Source: JBBDIX01 sp050486225 (GTDB lineage: Bacteria; Actinomycetota; Nitriliruptoria; Nitriliruptorales; Nitriliruptoraceae). Taken from it: DNA of 64,000 nucleotides. Every line of letters starts with the position of its first letter. Positions within the stretch are counted from its first letter, which is position 1. Made by a program: the position numbers and the translations under genes. Location of the stretch: positions 1 through 64,000 of the forward strand of contig JBJHCV010000006.1 of the NCBI GenBank assembly GCA_050486225.1, read 5' to 3'. Shown here piece by piece: positions 25,421-35,421 of the stretch. The notes beneath the pieces are model-generated. The model did no database searches, had not been told where the DNA came from, and saw only the letters and a list, made by a program, of their open reading frames with translations.

Positions 25421-26584
25421 CTACCCAACGCCGTGACCGAGAGCGGCCGCCCGTGCGGCGTGCCACGCGAGGTCCGCGAGCCCTCGGCCCGCCGCCCCGT
25501 CCGACGACGGCGCACCCGCGGGCAGGGCACCACCGTGAGCCCTCAGCCGACCCACCTCCAGACCGTCCACCTCGACCACCACGTCGATGTCGTCCGCGGC
25601 GACGGAACTCCTCCCCAGCCGCACGTCGACCGTCGCGGCCCGTCCGACCGTGACGGGAGCCGACGTCACCTCGAACGACTGGCGCCCGCCCCCGACGAGT
25701 CGTTCGATGGTCGGGGCGACCTGGACGGTGCGGGTGGCGGCGAAGGCGTGGTCGAGCAGCGCGGCGGCGTCGAGGAACCGACCGGGGTCGTCGTCCGATC
25801 CGAGGACCACGACGACGATCTCACGGTCCTGGCGCAGGGCGCTCGCAATCAGGGTGTTGCCCGCAAGTCGCGTGTAGCCGGTCTTCACCCCGGTGGCGCC
25901 GGGATAGGTGAAGAGCAGTTCGTTGCGGGACTCCTCGACGGATCCATCGGGAAGCGTGACGACGCGTCGTCCCAGCACCTCACGCAGCTGCGGGTGGGCG
26001 AGCGCGACCGCGCCGATGATCGCGAGGTCGTGGGCCGTGACCGCGTCGGTGTCGTCCAGCCCCGAGGGACTCGTGACGACTCCTCGGACGCCGATGGAGG
26101 CCGCGTCGACCTGCATGAGGTCGACGAACGCCTCGCGTGAACCGGCGACGTGGACCGCAAGCGCCTCCGCGACGTCGTTGCCGCTGCGGGCGATGAGCAC
26201 GTCGAGCAGGACCTGGACGGGTACCTCGTCGCCCGGGCGCAGACCGAGCCGGGCACCGTCGACCGAGCGCACCTCGTCGCCGACGACCACCACGTCGTCG
26301 GGACTCGTCCGTTCGACGACGGTGAGGGCCGTGAGGACCTTGATCGTCGAGGCGACCGTGCGCGCCACCTCCGACTCGTGGGAAGCGATCACGTGGCCAC
26401 TCGCCGCGTCGACGACCACCCAGGACTCGGCGGTGACGTCGTCCGGAGGTGCCGGCATCGCCCCTGCGCCCAGGACGGAGTCCGGTGGGGACGGGAGCGC
26501 GCGAGCGCTCCCGGGCACCAGGACCGCGCTCGACGCGACGATTGCCGCCACCGCCAGCACGGCAGGGCGACGCAGGATGATCAC
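25421..26584 (-). CDS. D-alanyl-D-alanine carboxypeptidase (PBP5/DacC type)
   Basis: Exported penicillin-binding protein that trims the terminal D-Ala of peptidoglycan stem peptides. The 387-aa product has an N-terminal signal peptide (residues 1-30, ending near ARA-LP), the serine active site STIK (SxxK, around residue 80), SGN (SxN, around 135) and KTG (around 237). The C-terminal region (about 285-375) is a small beta-rich domain as in PBP5. No C-terminal amphipathic anchor is obvious. The GTG start overlaps the stop of merR (GTGA), so it is translationally coupled to a regulator. It interrupts the merR-DUF151 pairing known from mycobacteria. Confidence 0.9.
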   Translation of the reverse strand: MIILRRPAVLAVAAIVASSAVLVPGSARALPSPPDSVLGAGAMPAPPDDVTAESWVVVDAASGHVIASHESEVARTVASTIKVLTALTVVERTSPDDVVVVGDEVRSVDGARLGLRPGDEVPVQVLLDVLIARSGNDVAEALAVHVAGSREAFVDLMQVDAASIGVRGVVTSPSGLDDTDAVTAHDLAIIGAVALAHPQLREVLGRRVVTLPDGSVEESRNELLFTYPGATGVKTGYTRLAGNTLIASALRQDREIVVVVLGSDDDPGRFLDAAALLDHAFAATRTVQVAPTIERLVGGGRQSFEVTSAPVTVGRAATVDVRLGRSSVAADDIDVVVEVDGLEVGRLRAHGGALPAGAPSSDGAAGRGLADLAWHAARAAALGHGVG

Positions 26585-27342
26585 CGGCGCGACCCGAAGA
26601 GGTCCTCCAGCGCCCCGGCGAGCAGGGCCCGGCGCAGGTCCTCGCCGAACTCGGTCAGCTGCTCGGCGGAGGCCTGGGCGAGCCCCCGACTGTCGGGGTT
26701 GCGCTGGCGCAACAGCGGCGACACGAGCTGGGCGACGAGCGCGACCTCACGATCGACGGACTGACGGTACATGCGCAGGTGCCGTGGCTCGAGCCCCGCC
26801 TCGAGCAGTCGAGCGGCGATGCGTGCCACACGCAGGTCCGCCCCGTCGTACGTGCCGTCCCCGTCGATCAGTCCGTGGTCGTCGAGCGCCGCGACGTCGG
26901 CCTCGGACAGCCCGACGGTGTCGGCCAGTTCGCTGCTCGACAGACGCACGTCGGGAAGGTCGACGTCCAGTGGATCCGTGGGGGGCGCCGTCGGGGGCGC
27001 AGGCAGCCGCGTTCCGGCCGCCGCGCCGCCAGCCGGCGTGTCGTGCGTCGCGACCCCGTCGACGTCGAGCGTGCCCTGCTCCACCGCCTGCTCCCCCGCG
27101 TCCATGCGCGCGAGTTCCTGGCGGATCACGCTGAGAGGCAGCGAACGCTCCTGCTGGGCACGCAGGATGTGCCGGAGCCGTTCGACGTCCTGCTCGGTGA
27201 ACTTGCGGTAGCCCGACTCGGTGCGATCGGGGTTGATGAGCCCCTCGGCCTCGAGGTGACGGATCATGGAGATGGTGACGTCGTCGAACTCGTCCCGGAG
27301 GCGGTTCAGGACCTCCCCGATGGTGCTCGGGCGTGCCGTCAT
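26581..27342 (-). CDS. MerR-family transcriptional regulator (Rv1828-like)
   Basis: A 253-aa protein with an N-terminal MerR winged helix (STIGEVLNRLRDEFDDVTISMIRHLEAEGLI and ESGYRKFTEQDVERLRHILRAQ), a Pro/Ala/Thr-rich linker (about residues 92-130), and a C-terminal helical domain (ELADTVGLSEADVAALDDHGLI) like that of M. tuberculosis Rv1828. Context (gcvH, garA upstream; DUF151 and a second merR downstream) supports the assignment. ATGA overlap with the FHA gene and GTGA overlap with the carboxypeptidase gene. Confidence 0.9.
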   Translation of the reverse strand: MTARPSTIGEVLNRLRDEFDDVTISMIRHLEAEGLINPDRTESGYRKFTEQDVERLRHILRAQQERSLPLSVIRQELARMDAGEQAVEQGTLDVDGVATHDTPAGGAAAGTRLPAPPTAPPTDPLDVDLPDVRLSSSELADTVGLSEADVAALDDHGLIDGDGTYDGADLRVARIAARLLEAGLEPRHLRMYRQSVDREVALVAQLVSPLLRQRNPDSRGLAQASAEQLTEFGEDLRRALLAGALEDLFGSRR

Positions 27343-27815
27343 GGGGTTGCCGGACCGCCGGCCGAACCGACGAACAGCAGTTTGAACCGGCCGATCTGCA
27401 CCTCGTCACCCGTCCCGAGTGTCCGACGGTCGACCCGCTCCCCGTTGACGTAGGAGCCGTTGAGGCTGCCCAGGTCGTTGACCGTGATGGTCCCGTCGTG
27501 GCGCACCAGTTCCGCGTGGCGACGCGACACGGTCACGTCGTCGAGGAAGATGTCGGAGTCCGGATGGCGTCCAACCGTGGTGACCTCACGGTCGAGCAGG
27601 AAGCGCGAGCCCGCGTTGGGGCCGCGCACGACCACGAGCATGCCCGTGTCCGGAGCCAGCGACGGCATCTCACCGAGTTCATGGCGCGGATCGAGTTCAC
27701 CGATGTCGATCGACGCGGTGGTGTCGTCCGGCGGCTGCGCGACGTGTGGGGCGCCACACGACGGACAGAAGTTCGCAGGCTCCGGGACGGGTTCCCCGCA
27801 CTGTGCACAGTCCAC
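27339..27815 (-). CDS. garA: FHA-domain protein, GarA-like, with N-terminal zinc ribbon
   Basis: GarA is a phospho-switch regulator of glutamate/2-oxoglutarate metabolism in actinobacteria, controlled by Ser/Thr kinases. The 158-aa product has a C-terminal FHA domain (GRHPDSDIFLDD, SRRHAEL, GSLNGSYVNG) and a TT pair at T32-T33 in an acidic context, the position of GarA's phosphoacceptor threonines. Unlike mycobacterial GarA it begins with two CxxC knuckles (C3, C6, C17, C20). GTG 27815 follows GGAGGAGGGG. The kinase is not in the window, and regulation by phosphorylation is inferred from the family. Confidence 0.85.
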   Translation of the reverse strand: MDCAQCGEPVPEPANFCPSCGAPHVAQPPDDTTASIDIGELDPRHELGEMPSLAPDTGMLVVVRGPNAGSRFLLDREVTTVGRHPDSDIFLDDVTVSRRHAELVRHDGTITVNDLGSLNGSYVNGERVDRRTLGTGDEVQIGRFKLLFVGSAGGPATP

Positions 27816-27923
27816 GCGGCCCCTCCTCCCGGTGGTCGTCAGGACGCCATCGATCAACGTGCAGGGTAGACGACGGCGCAAGCCCCCCGGGAGGCGCCCC
27901 GCGCCCGCGGAGGGCCGCGATCG

Positions 27924-28310
27924 TCAGCCCTCGGTCAGCGTGCGGTATCCCGCGGCATCGAGCAGGTCCGCGACCTGGGACGGGTCGTTCGCTCGGACGA
28001 CGACCAGCCAGCCCTCGCCGTAGGGGTCGTCGTTGACGAGTTCGGGACGATCGTCGAGCGTGTCGTTGCGCTCCTCGACCGTCCCGGTGATCGGCGCGTA
28101 CAGGTCGGACACCGACTTGGTGGACTCGACCTCACCGAACGACCGTCCCTGCTCGATCTCCGAGCCCGGCTCGGGAAGGTCGACGAACACCACGTCGCCG
28201 AGCTGGTCCTGGGCGAAGTCGGTGATCCCGATCCGGAACCGGTCACCGTCCTCGCGTACCCACTCGTGCTCCGCGGTGTAGCGCAGATCGGCAGGAACCT
28301 CGTCACTCAC
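27924..28310 (-). CDS. gcvH: Glycine cleavage system H protein
   Basis: A 128-aa lipoyl carrier of the glycine cleavage complex, shuttling the methylamine intermediate between the P and T proteins. The lipoylation site is the Lys in EVESTKSVSDLYAP (near residue 65); TAEHEWV, GITDFAQDQLGDVVFVDLPE and PYGEGWLV are family hallmarks. GTG start at 28310 with GGAGG upstream. It sits next to garA as in mycobacteria; gcvP and gcvT are not in the window. Confidence 0.95.
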   Translation of the reverse strand: MSDEVPADLRYTAEHEWVREDGDRFRIGITDFAQDQLGDVVFVDLPEPGSEIEQGRSFGEVESTKSVSDLYAPITGTVEERNDTLDDRPELVNDDPYGEGWLVVVRANDPSQVADLLDAAGYRTLTEG

Positions 28311-28377
28311 GTCGTGCCTCCGCAGTAGGTCCGTGCGAACGTCGAGCCACGAACCCTAATCGGTGTGGACCGTCGGG

Positions 28378-28950
28378 TCAGTTCGTGTTCGCCGGATCGC
28401 CCCGTGCTCGCAGGATCCGCACGTAGTCGGCCGCAGCCGCCCAGTACAGCACGATCCCCACGCTCCAGACGGCCCATGCGGCCGCGAGCAGCGGCGGGCT
28501 CGGATTTGCCACCGACCCCACGGCCGACGCCCCGATGAACAGCGGGAAGGCGACCATCAGCACGAACGTGGCGACCTTTCCCAACCGGGTGACCGGCGGT
28601 GGACCGTCGGTACGCGCCAGCAGCAGTCCCCCACCGACGAGCATCGCCACGTCACGGACCACCACGAGGGCCACGACCCACCAGGGCACCAGGTCGGCGA
28701 CGATGATGGCGACACCGACCACGACGAGCAGCAGTCGGTCCGCCGTCGGATCGAGCAGTTGGCCGAGCCGCGACACCTGGTCGAGTCGCCGTGCGAGGTA
28801 GCCGTCGACCCAGTCGGTCGCGGAGAACACCGCCAGCACGATCAGGGCACGCCACAGATGGAGGTTGACGAGGTCGTACCACAGGAGCGGAAGCACGAGG
28901 ATGCGTCCCACCGTCACCACGTTGGGGACGGTCAGGACCCGGTCCGACAC
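28378..28950 (-). CDS. pgsA: CDP-alcohol phosphatidyltransferase (PgsA-like)
   Basis: Integral membrane enzyme transferring a phosphatidyl group from CDP-diacylglycerol to an alcohol, probably glycerol-3-phosphate. The CDP-alcohol transferase motif D-x2-DG-x2-AR-x8-G-x3-D-x3-D is complete in DWVDGYLARR...RLGQLLDPTAD, and about five to six membrane segments follow. GTG 28950 gives the typical start (SDRVLTVPN) with GGAGG ten bases upstream; GTG 28977 is the alternative. It corresponds in position to M. tuberculosis pgsA2. Substrate alcohol is inferred. Confidence 0.85.
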   Translation of the reverse strand: MSDRVLTVPNVVTVGRILVLPLLWYDLVNLHLWRALIVLAVFSATDWVDGYLARRLDQVSRLGQLLDPTADRLLLVVVGVAIIVADLVPWWVVALVVVRDVAMLVGGGLLLARTDGPPPVTRLGKVATFVLMVAFPLFIGASAVGSVANPSPPLLAAAWAVWSVGIVLYWAAAADYVRILRARGDPANTN

Positions 28951-29028
28951 CTCCTGCGGACCTCCGGTGCCTCCCACGTCGAAGATCCGCAGGGTCTGGA
29001 CTCCTCGGTCGTGCCGTGCGATGCATCG

Positions 29029-29105
29029 TGGTCGGGCTGGCCGGACTTGAACCGGCGACCCCTCGTCCCCCAGACGAGTGCGCTACCTGACTGCGCCACA
29101 GCCCG
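29029..29105 (-). tRNA. tRNA-Pro (anticodon GGG), CCA encoded
   Basis: Read on the minus strand, the acceptor stem CGGGCTG (29105-29099) pairs with CAGCCCG (29039-29033). The D arm GCGC..GCGC, anticodon arm CTCGT-CTGGGGG-ACGAG with anticodon GGG, and T arm GCCGG-TTCAAGT-CCGGC are all present. Discriminator A and an encoded CCA (29031-29029) complete the 77-nt gene. Confidence 0.95.
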
Positions 29106-29192
29106 TGATCAGACTCGCGACCGAGGCCGCGAGTCGCAGGGGACGCTACCGCGTGGTGGGCAGGCCGGCGAACACGGGCCCACGACACCGAC

Positions 29193-31232
29193 TCATCGGC
29201 GGCGGGTCGGCCGTTCGCGTCGTGCTGGCGGCCGGTCGTCGATCGCCAGCGGAACCCCGGTGAAGTCGTAGCGTTCGCGCAGCACACGCTCGAGGTAACG
29301 GCGATATCCAGGCGGGATGGGTCCGTTCGCGAACATGATGAAGCGGGGCGGGGCCACCTCGGCCTGGGTCGAGTAGCGGATGCGCAGTGGACGGTTTCCG
29401 CGCCGCGGAGGCGCGTGCATCGCGACGGCGTCCTCGACGAGACGGTTGAGTTCGCGCGTCGGGACCCGCCTGCGGTAGTTCTCCCACACGGCGGCGAGAT
29501 GTCCCGTCACCCGGCGCACCCCTCGGCCGGTCTGTGCGGAGACGCGGATGCGTGGCGCCCACGCCGCGAACGACAGCAGGCGGTCGAGTTCCCGGTCGAG
29601 CTCCTCCTGGCGGTCCTCGTCGACGACGTCCCACTTGTTGCACACCAGCACCACCCCGCAGCCCGCGTCTCGCAGCATCGCCGCGAGCCGCTGGTCCTGT
29701 TCGCCGAGTGGTTCGGACGCGTCGACCACGAACAGCACCAGGTGCGCCTGTTCGATGGCGTCACGGGTCCGGTCCACCGAGTACAGCTCGGTCTCCTCCC
29801 CGTGCCGGTATCGACGCCGCATCCCCGCCGTGTCGACGAACCTCCAGGGACGCCCGTCGAGTTCGACCATGGTGTCCACGGCGTCTCGGGTCGTGTGCGG
29901 CACGGCGTCCACGAGCGAACGCTGTTCGCCGACGAGGCGGTTGAACAGCGACGACTTGCCCACGTTGGGGCGACCGACGATGGCGATCGACGGCACGGTG
30001 TGCTCGTCGGCGGCGCTGCCGCCCTCGGGAATCAGGGCGACGGCGGCGTCGAGCAGATCGCCCACTCCCCGACCGTGCCGCGCCGACACGGCGAACGCAG
30101 ACCCCAGTCCGAGCGAGTGCAGGTCGTGGACCAGGGGCTGCTGACGTTCCCCGTCGACCTTGTTGGCGACGAGCAGGACCGGCGTGGATCCACGCCGCAG
30201 GCGGCGCGCGAAGGCCTCGTCGTCTGCGAGCACACCGACGGTGGCGTCGACGACGAACAGGACGAGGTCCGCCCCGTCGATCGCCGTCTGGGCCTGCTCC
30301 GCGATGCGCTGGCCCATCCCGGTCGCGCCCTGTTCCCAACCTCCCGTGTCGATGACCACGAGGTCGCGACCCACCCACTCGGCGCGGTGCTCGACGCGGT
30401 CGCGGGTCACGCCCGGCCGCTCCTCGACGATGGCGACCCGCCGGCCGACGATGCGGTTGACCAACGTCGACTTGCCGACGTTGGGGCGTCCCACGATGGC
30501 GATGCGTGGCAGCGATCGCCGCGCGGCCACCGGATCGGGGTTCACGGCCTCGTGGGCGCGGCGCACGATCGTGTCGACGACGTCGTCCACGGTCCGTCCG
30601 GTCGTGTCGATCTCGACCGCGTCCTCGGCGCGCAGCATCGGCGCGACGTCCCGCGAGGCGTCTGCGTCGTCACGCTCCCGGATCTCGTCCGCCAGCACGG
30701 CGAGGTCACTGCGCCCCGTCTGCTCGGCGCGGCGACGTGCCCGTTCCTCCACCGAGGCGGTCAGGAAGACCTTCACGTCCGCGTCGGGAAGCACGACCGT
30801 GCCGATGTCCCGACCCTCGACGACACCTCCGCGTGCCCGTGCGGCGCGGCGCTGCGCCGGACGCAGGGCATCGCGCACCCCGGCGTGCGCCGACGCCCGG
30901 GACACCGCGGCGGTGACCGCGGGACCACGGATCTCGTCCTCGACGTCCTCCCCGTCGAGCAGGGTGCGTTCGTCGACGCGTTCGATCGTCACGCCCGAGA
31001 CGACACGTGTGCACGCCGCGCCGTCGTCGAGGTCCACACCGGCGCGCAGGCACGCCAACGCCGCCGCCCGGTACACGGCGCCGGTGTCGAGGTGCGGCAC
31101 ACCGAGTGCATGCGCCACGAGCCCCGCGACGGTCGACTTGCCCGACCCGGCGGGACCGTCGATGGCGACGACGATGCCGCCGTCGGCCTGGTCGGCCCGC
31201 AGGTCGAGGTCTTCGGTCTCCGATGGCTGCAC
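29193..31232 (-). CDS. cmk-der: Bifunctional cytidylate kinase / GTPase Der
   Basis: A 679-aa fusion. Residues 18-230 are cytidylate kinase (P-loop GPAGSGKS; VVEGRDIGTVV), phosphorylating CMP/dCMP. Residues 240-679 are Der (EngA), a ribosome-assembly GTPase with two G domains: GRPNVGKS twice, DTGG and DTAG switch II motifs, NKVD and NKWD specificity motifs, then the KH-like domain. The two are separate adjacent genes in many bacteria and are known as a fusion in some actinobacteria. The GTG start follows GGGAG. It is downstream of aroA with an 11-bp gap. Confidence 0.95.
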   Translation of the reverse strand: MQPSETEDLDLRADQADGGIVVAIDGPAGSGKSTVAGLVAHALGVPHLDTGAVYRAAALACLRAGVDLDDGAACTRVVSGVTIERVDERTLLDGEDVEDEIRGPAVTAAVSRASAHAGVRDALRPAQRRAARARGGVVEGRDIGTVVLPDADVKVFLTASVEERARRRAEQTGRSDLAVLADEIRERDDADASRDVAPMLRAEDAVEIDTTGRTVDDVVDTIVRRAHEAVNPDPVAARRSLPRIAIVGRPNVGKSTLVNRIVGRRVAIVEERPGVTRDRVEHRAEWVGRDLVVIDTGGWEQGATGMGQRIAEQAQTAIDGADLVLFVVDATVGVLADDEAFARRLRRGSTPVLLVANKVDGERQQPLVHDLHSLGLGSAFAVSARHGRGVGDLLDAAVALIPEGGSAADEHTVPSIAIVGRPNVGKSSLFNRLVGEQRSLVDAVPHTTRDAVDTMVELDGRPWRFVDTAGMRRRYRHGEETELYSVDRTRDAIEQAHLVLFVVDASEPLGEQDQRLAAMLRDAGCGVVLVCNKWDVVDEDRQEELDRELDRLLSFAAWAPRIRVSAQTGRGVRRVTGHLAAVWENYRRRVPTRELNRLVEDAVAMHAPPRRGNRPLRIRYSTQAEVAPPRFIMFANGPIPPGYRRYLERVLRERYDFTGVPLAIDDRPPARRERPTRRR

Positions 31233-31243
31233 GGAGGTGCTCC

Positions 31244-32578
31244 CTAGGTGTGGGAGACGACCTCCACCCGGCCACCGAGGGCCTGGAGGTCGTCGAGGAA
31301 CGTGGGGTAGGACGATGCCACCGACGCGAACCCGGTGATCTCGACGGGTCCGGTCGAGATGGTGGCTGCGATCGCCGCCGTCATCGCGATCCGGTGGTCG
31401 CCGTGAGCGTGCACGACACCGCCCTGCGGGGTCTGACCACCCGGCACACGGTACCCGTCGGCCCGTTCCTCGATCTCCACTCCCAGCCCCCGCAGCGCCG
31501 CGGCGAGCGTGTCGATGCGGTCCGACTCCTTCACCCGCAGTTCACCGGCGTCGCGCACCTCGAACCCGGCGTCGCTGCGCAGGCCCGCGAGCGACAGGAC
31601 GGGGAGCTCGTCGAGCGCCGCCACGACCGCAGCACCCGACACCTGCGCGCCCCGCAGTGCGCCCGGGGTGACGGTCAGGTCGGCGACCGGCTCCCCGCTG
31701 TCCATCCGCTCCTCGTGCCTCGACACCGCAGCGCCCATGGTCTCGAGGACGTCGAGGAACCCGGTGCGCCCCGGGTTGGTGCAGACCCCGGGCGTGGTGA
31801 TCGGCTGGTCCCCGATGGCCGCGGCGACGAGCCAGAACGCTGCGCTCGACGGGTCGCGTGCCACCCGCACCGGCACCGCGGTCATGGCCGACGGGGTGAC
31901 GCTGACGATCTCCGCGTCGTCCTCGACCGAACGCTGCACCGGCTGGCCGAGGTGCGCGAGCATCCGTTCGGTGTGGTCCCTGCTCGGCGCCGGCGAGACG
32001 ACGGTGGTGGTGCCGGGTGCCCGGAGCCCCGCGAGCAGCACACAGGACTTGACCTGGGCGCTGGCCACCGGGCTGTGCCACTCCACCGGACGCAGCGTGC
32101 CGCCCTCGACCACCAGCGGCGGCAGCCGCCCACCGCGGGCCGTCAGGCGTGCGCCCATGGCCTGCAGCGGGTCGCGAACCCGGTCCACCGGCCGACCGCG
32201 CAGCGATGCGTCCCCGGTGAGCACACTCACGCCGTCGATGCCCGCGGCCACGCCCGCCAGCAGCCTCAGGGACGTGCCGGAGTTGCCACAGTCGATCACG
32301 TCGTCGGGTTCACGCAGCGGCCCGCACACCCGTCCCGACACCCCGTCGGCGTCGTTCTCGAGGTCCACCGTGGCGCCCATGAGCCGCAGGGCCTGCGCGG
32401 TCGCGCGCACGTCACCGCTGTCGGCCAGCCCGGACACGTCGACCGGCGCGCCGACGAGCGCGCCGAGCAGCAGTGCCCGATGGCTCAGCGACTTGTCGCC
32501 CGGAACGGTCACGGAACCGGCGAGCGACGACGGGTGCACACGCACCACGTCGACCAGCGGTGGGTGAGAACCGGTCAT
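31244..32578 (-). CDS. aroA: 3-phosphoshikimate 1-carboxyvinyltransferase (EPSP synthase)
   Basis: Sixth enzyme of the shikimate pathway, joining PEP to shikimate-3-phosphate. The 444-aa product has PGDKSLSHRALLLGAL near the start, DCGNSGTSLRLLAG (PEP/glyphosate site with GNSGT), and RVKESDRI and HGDHRIAMTAAI near the end. The GNSGT form, rather than the G-N-A-G-T loop, suggests it belongs to a variant class of EPSP synthases, but class assignment needs alignment. ATG 32578 overlaps the aroH stop. Confidence 0.93.
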   Translation of the reverse strand: MTGSHPPLVDVVRVHPSSLAGSVTVPGDKSLSHRALLLGALVGAPVDVSGLADSGDVRATAQALRLMGATVDLENDADGVSGRVCGPLREPDDVIDCGNSGTSLRLLAGVAAGIDGVSVLTGDASLRGRPVDRVRDPLQAMGARLTARGGRLPPLVVEGGTLRPVEWHSPVASAQVKSCVLLAGLRAPGTTTVVSPAPSRDHTERMLAHLGQPVQRSVEDDAEIVSVTPSAMTAVPVRVARDPSSAAFWLVAAAIGDQPITTPGVCTNPGRTGFLDVLETMGAAVSRHEERMDSGEPVADLTVTPGALRGAQVSGAAVVAALDELPVLSLAGLRSDAGFEVRDAGELRVKESDRIDTLAAALRGLGVEIEERADGYRVPGGQTPQGGVVHAHGDHRIAMTAAIAATISTGPVEITGFASVASSYPTFLDDLQALGGRVEVVSHT

Positions 32579-32946
32579 TCGGGCAGGTCCGTGCGCAGCT
32601 GACTCGCACCGTGCAGGTAGACGTGCCGCAGCTGCGCGTGGCTCCGGGTGGTGTAGGTGTGGACGAGCAGGCGCACACACCGCGCCACCGCGCCCTCGAT
32701 CCGGAGTTCCTGGGCGCACAGCAGCGGCACGTGCGTGATCCCGGCCTCCCGTGCCGCCTCCGCGGGGAACCCACTGTGGATGTCCGCGGTGGCGGTGAAC
32801 ACGATGGAGACCAGGTCGTCCTCGCGCAGGTCGTTGCGTTCGAACAGGGCGACGATGAGTTCCTGCGTCCGCTCGACGAGATGGTCACGCTCGTCGACGT
32901 CGAGGGTCGTCGCTCCGCGCAACGCTCGTACACGTTCGGTGGTCAT
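32575..32946 (-). CDS. aroH: Chorismate mutase, AroH type
   Basis: A 123-aa monofunctional chorismate mutase of the trimeric Bacillus AroH family, converting chorismate to prephenate. Recognisable are the N-terminal VRALRGATTLD, FTATADIHSGFPA, the VPLLCAQE segment, and RSHAQLRHVYLHGA near the C-terminus, carrying the active-site Arg and Tyr region. It overlaps rluB upstream and aroA downstream by 4 bp each, placing aromatic amino acid enzymes in one translational string. Confidence 0.93.
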   Translation of the reverse strand: MTTERVRALRGATTLDVDERDHLVERTQELIVALFERNDLREDDLVSIVFTATADIHSGFPAEAAREAGITHVPLLCAQELRIEGAVARCVRLLVHTYTTRSHAQLRHVYLHGASQLRTDLPE

Positions 32947-33672
32947 CGCTGGCCTCCGTCGTGTCGGCTCACCGCAGCGTGCAGTCGTCCGATCTCCTGC
33001 TGGCTGAGGAAGCGCCACTTGCCCTGACGCAGTTCTCCCAGGTCCACGCCGCCGTACGACACCCGGGCCAGCCGTTCGACGTTCAGACCCACGGCCCCGA
33101 GCATGCGCCGCACCTCGCGCTTGCGACCCTGCGTCATGACGATCTCGAGCAGCACCTTGGACGCCTGTTCCTCGAGGACCCGCACGCGCCGGGGCCGCGC
33201 GACGTAGTCCTCCACCTCGACCCCGTCACGCAGCTGTGCCAGCACCCGGCGCCGGACCGGCCCCGGGACCAGCGCGACGTACACCCGCTCCACCTCGTAC
33301 GACGGGTGCAGCAGCTGGTGGGCCAGCTCGCCGTCGTTGGTCATCAGGAGCAGACCCTCCGTGTCCTGGTCGAGGCGACCCACCGGGAACAGCCGCTGTG
33401 GCAGGTTCACGAGGTCGAGGACCGTCGGACGTCCCTCCGGATCGTCGGCCGTGGTGATGACCCCACGTGGCTTGTTGAGGGCGATGTACACGCGATCCGG
33501 ATGGACGTTGACGCGTTCGCCGTCGACCTCCACCACGTCGCGGGTCGCGTCGACGCGGTCGCCCAGCTGGGCGACCTCACCGTTGACCGTCACACGCCCC
33601 TGGGAGATCAGTTCCTCCGATGCGCGACGCGACGCCACACCCGCGGCGGCCATCATCTTCTGCAGGCGTTCC

Positions 33673-33680
<8 letters not shown>
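32943..33680 (-). CDS. rluB: 23S rRNA pseudouridine synthase (RluB/RsuA family)
   Basis: A 245-aa enzyme with an N-terminal S4 RNA-binding domain (MAEERLQKMMAAAGVASRRASEELISQGRVTVNGEVAQLGDRV) and the RsuA catalytic domain with GRLDQDTEGLLLMTNDG, whose first Asp is catalytic. Position next to scpA-scpB is conserved in actinobacteria and firmicutes, and supports RluB. ATG 33680 lies 8 bp inside the end of scpB; longer open frames upstream are shadows. Confidence 0.92.
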
Positions 33681-34484
<804 letters not shown>

Positions 34485-34485
<1 letters not shown>

Positions 34486-35330
34486 CACACGGACACCTGC
34501 AGTTCGACCCGCGCCTCCGCCCCCGACTCGTCCCGAGCCGGATCGTCCGACGCGTCCACCCCGTGCTCTGGCTCCTCGTCGGTGATCGCCGCGAGATCCG
34601 TGCCCCCCTCTCGACGCTCGACCACCAGCGGGTCGGAGAACCGTCGCTGCTCCAGTTCGACGTGACCCAGCTTGAACAGCTCCAGCAGGGCGAGGAACAG
34701 CACGACCCGATCGCTTCGGTCCCGACCACCCACGAGTGTCGCGTACTGCAGGGACTCCCCCGGTCCGGGCAGCGCAGCCAGGACCTCGAGCGCCGCATCC
34801 CGGATCGTCATGTGGCTGCGCCGGATGTGGTCGAGGCCGATCTCGGGCTCCGGAGTCGGGCTGAGCACGGCCGCAGCGAGTCCGGCGAGACCTGCCACGT
34901 CGATGGACAGACGCGTCTCCGGGACGAGCCGCAGGATCCAGCCCTCCGGGGCGACCTCTCGCGCGCGACTCCACTCGTGACGGGCGAACTGGCCCTCGAC
35001 CAGTCGAGCGACGTCACGGAAGGCTCGATACTCGAGCAGGCGGGCGTAGAGCATGTCTCGCGCGTCGCCGAGCAGGTCCTCGAGCTCCTCACGCTGCTCA
35101 CGGGGCAGCAGGCGCGCGCCCTTGAGCTCCACCAGCGTGGCCGCGACGACCAGGAACCGTGTGGCCGTCTCGAGGTCGAGGTCCTCGAGGTGTGTGTTCA
35201 GGTGCGCGATGAAGTCGCCGGTGATCTCTGCGAGGTCGATCTCCGTGACGTCGAGCTGCCGCCGCGCGATGAGCTGGAGCAGCAGGTCGAACGGCCCCTC
35301 GAACGCCTGGAGCCTCACCTCGTAGCTCAT
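34485..35330 (-). CDS. scpA: Segregation and condensation protein A
   Basis: Kleisin subunit linking SMC heads and ScpB. The 281-aa product starts with the conserved VRLQAFEGPFDLLLQLIARRQLDVTEIDLAEIT and ends in an acidic tail. ATG 35330 (MSYEV) is chosen, with GAGG upstream; an in-frame ATG at 35345 is also possible. smc itself is not in the window, and a ParA homologue often found upstream is absent. Confidence 0.92.
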
Positions 35331-35421
35331 CTGCCTCAAGACCATCCGTCGAAGTGTCGTCGCGGCGTCGGGTGGGCACCCGGCCGTTGCCGGCGCCCGC
35401 GATCCTACACATGCCCCCTGG

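Noticed and set aside
29193..31232. cmk-der fusion as a novel finding
   Set aside because: Bifunctional cytidylate kinase/GTPase Der proteins are already known from actinobacteria, so it is listed only as a feature.
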